This document shows, piece after piece, positions 1-64,000 of a DNA stretch of 64,000 nt; the first letter of the stretch is position 1; each line of letters begins with the position of its first letter. A program made the position numbers and the translations under genes. The stretch is from contig CM067081.1 of assembly GCA_034008185.1 (NCBI GenBank), positions 149,822,258 through 149,886,257 of the forward strand, in the 5' to 3' direction. Under the pieces are notes generated by a model. It worked only from the letters and a program-made list of their open reading frames with translations. It was not told where the DNA came from and did no database searches. This stretch comes from Gorsachius magnificus. Its lineage: Eukaryota; Chordata; Aves; Pelecaniformes; Ardeidae.

Positions 1-1341
1 GTACCTGCAAAGACCTGATCGTCTCCAGGCAATGCAGTTCCACCTCTTCCTTTGGGAGATCCCACCGAGGCCTGGCACATCCCTCTGCTGGGAAACATCT
101 CCTGAGACTTACCCGCAGTCTTCTGTGCTCAGACTTATTTTGTTCCTCCTCATGTTGCTCAGAATTGTGCTACAAAACCTACAGTATGTCAGACCTGTCA
201 GGAAATTTTGTTGCAGGCTTGGCAAGAGATTGAAATGCTTTTTTAAATCCTAGCTTATTTTTGGTTGGCATTCTTCTGAACTGAGCCTAGACATAATTTC
301 TGGTGAACACGGAGGTGATTTATGACCCCTGTTTCAATAGCAAGCATAATTTATGGTTTTGCTTTGTTTGGATATGAAACAGGGCAAAGCATGGCACTTT
401 CCATTTATTGCTGTGAGGTTTGGGATTTTCATTAACCCAACATTCAGTTACACCTAAGCACATGAACCCAGCCTGTACCAAAGCCAAAATAACTATACTC
501 AAGAAGCCCTGCAGCCCTTCACACCTCTCATTACACTGTCAAGTTTCACAGGCAGCGCATTTGAGACACAAGCAGTGACTTCTTCTTCTACTCCTAACTT
601 GGGGTGTCAGCTTACCACACTTTACATATTCATTTCTCTTAGTCTTCTCTCATAAATAACTCCTTTCAGCCCCTTTATGAGTCGTAATTCTCTCTTTATA
701 ACCCCTTCCTCTCCGTTGTCCTGACAATGAAGCAGTCAAAATTGGAAGCAGGATTAGAAGACTGGTTTCTTTTAGAACACATTTGTAATATATTCTCCCG
801 CCTCTCCCCAAACTGTGTCCTGAGGCTCCTGCAGCTGTGTCCCTTTGGGACAGCTTTTATTGCCACCGTTATCATACTGCAAGCTCATTCCTCATCTCAC
901 ATTTTCTTTCTCTGTCTCTTGATTTATCTGCTCCCAATCCAGTTTTGCTCACATTTCATGTGACCCTCTGCTTTTCAGGTCTCTCCATCACATTGTTACT
1001 GTTTACATAGACTCAGGTACACATCTTAAACAACATATAATACAGATAACTGCTGGAATTATTTGGGACTGCTAAGTTGCATTGTGAGCTTGTGCTGGAG
1101 AACATAACAGCAGCCCTGCTAAGCGCAGCAGTCGGATTAATTGCTGTTTGGTTTATTGGTAGGGTTTGACTTACAGCCACATTGTTAGATTTTTGAGCGG
1201 GTGCAGCATGCAGCAGTGGCAAAATCTCTGCAGCCCAGGCTTTCTCACTGAATTTTTGTTTGCAGTTATTACTTTCCAGGAGCATCTGCTTGATTATGTT
1301 TTTTCTTTGCCCTTGCGGGCTGCTTCTCCCCTCCCCGCCAG
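1..1341 (+). other. CACNA2D4 intron, 3' portion
   Basis: No exon of the preceding coding part (the human segment ending in GDW) could be found here, so the upstream exon lies before the window. The stretch ends in a pyrimidine-rich acceptor (ctccccgccag) directly before exon 1342. I see no convincing repeat or gene. Confidence 0.7.
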
Positions 1342-63444
<62,103 letters not shown>

Positions 63445-64000
63445 GTACGTATCTGTTGGCACGCAGCCCTCCCTGGGCTTGCCTGTGGAGGCTTTCTCCT
63501 AGGACGCCTCCAACACCTTGATGTAGCACGGCCCCCAAAAGAGCTTAGTAGCTATTTGCTTTCAAGTGATGGGAATGTCCAAACTCATCTCAGGCAGATT
63601 TCTGAGGCAGTGATGGCCACTGACAGTGGTTTCCAATTTGGCTCTCTATTGGCATATAGGATGTCACTGAAAATCAGAAGGACCAGGGGGAGGACAGGAA
63701 CTAGACTATGCCAGGCTTCTCCTGAAAGATGAAGAACCAGCTTGCAGCTGAATGAACAGAAATGCTTTTATAGGGCATGGTTTTACTCAGCATCTCAAAA
63801 AGGAGAGTTGCACTGTCGGGGAATGGAGCATCTGGGAGAAAGCTGTCAGCCTCTCAGGGAAGAGTGAGCAGGCTTGGAGCAACAGAGAGAGGGGTTAAAG
63901 CTGTCGAGAAGTGCCGATAGCCCAGGGAACAAACCATCAGAGTGAATAGTTTTGCCAGTAACCAAATGCAACCTCTCTTCTGTCTGATACAAGCCAATAA
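63445..64000 (+). other. CACNA2D4 intron after exon j, 5' portion
   Basis: Next exon (human segment beginning PISAFLTATRW) is not present before the window ends. Nothing else recognised. Confidence 0.75.

Overview
This is vertebrate nuclear DNA, almost certainly from a bird. Evidence: coding sequence is split into short exons with GT-AG borders, most of the window is intron, and there are CR1 LINE 3' ends of the avian type plus several very old CR1 relics. No bacterial, viral or CRISPR-like system is present. I did not find a new biological system; the main biology is a nested gene pair.

The host gene, on the + strand, is CACNA2D4, the auxiliary alpha2delta-4 subunit of voltage-gated calcium channels (photoreceptor synapse in mammals). 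Ten consecutive exons are visible (1342-1439, 3384-3477, 4819-4914, 6850-6977, 10183-10263, 52438-52499, 55624-55668, 56631-56693, 62476-62546, 63369-63444). Their phases match at every junction and together they encode about 271 residues, aligning to roughly residues 710-990 of the ~1,137-residue human protein. The 5' part (signal peptide, VWA domain, first Cache region) and the 3' end (rest of delta, GPI-anchor signal) lie outside the window.

The intron 10264-52437 is about 42 kb and holds a complete second gene on the - strand, LRTM2, a single-pass leucine-rich-repeat membrane protein. Its coding sequence is in three exons (35233/35236-35167, 31332-30742, 28869-28415) and gives 370 or 371 residues, the human protein being 370. 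The first coding exon is far from the rest and is easily missed. LRTM2 is therefore transcribed against its host. Candidate 5' untranslated exons and a candidate poly(A) signal are listed with low confidence.

Layout: 1-10263, five closely spaced host exons with a CpG island just before exon 6850-6977; 10264-28000, intron rich in decayed CR1; 28150-35330, LRTM2; 35330-52437, intron with candidate LRTM2 upstream exons and AT-rich blocks; 52438-64000, five more host exons with a possible 15-nt microexon, a 120-bp homopurine tract and another CR1 relic.
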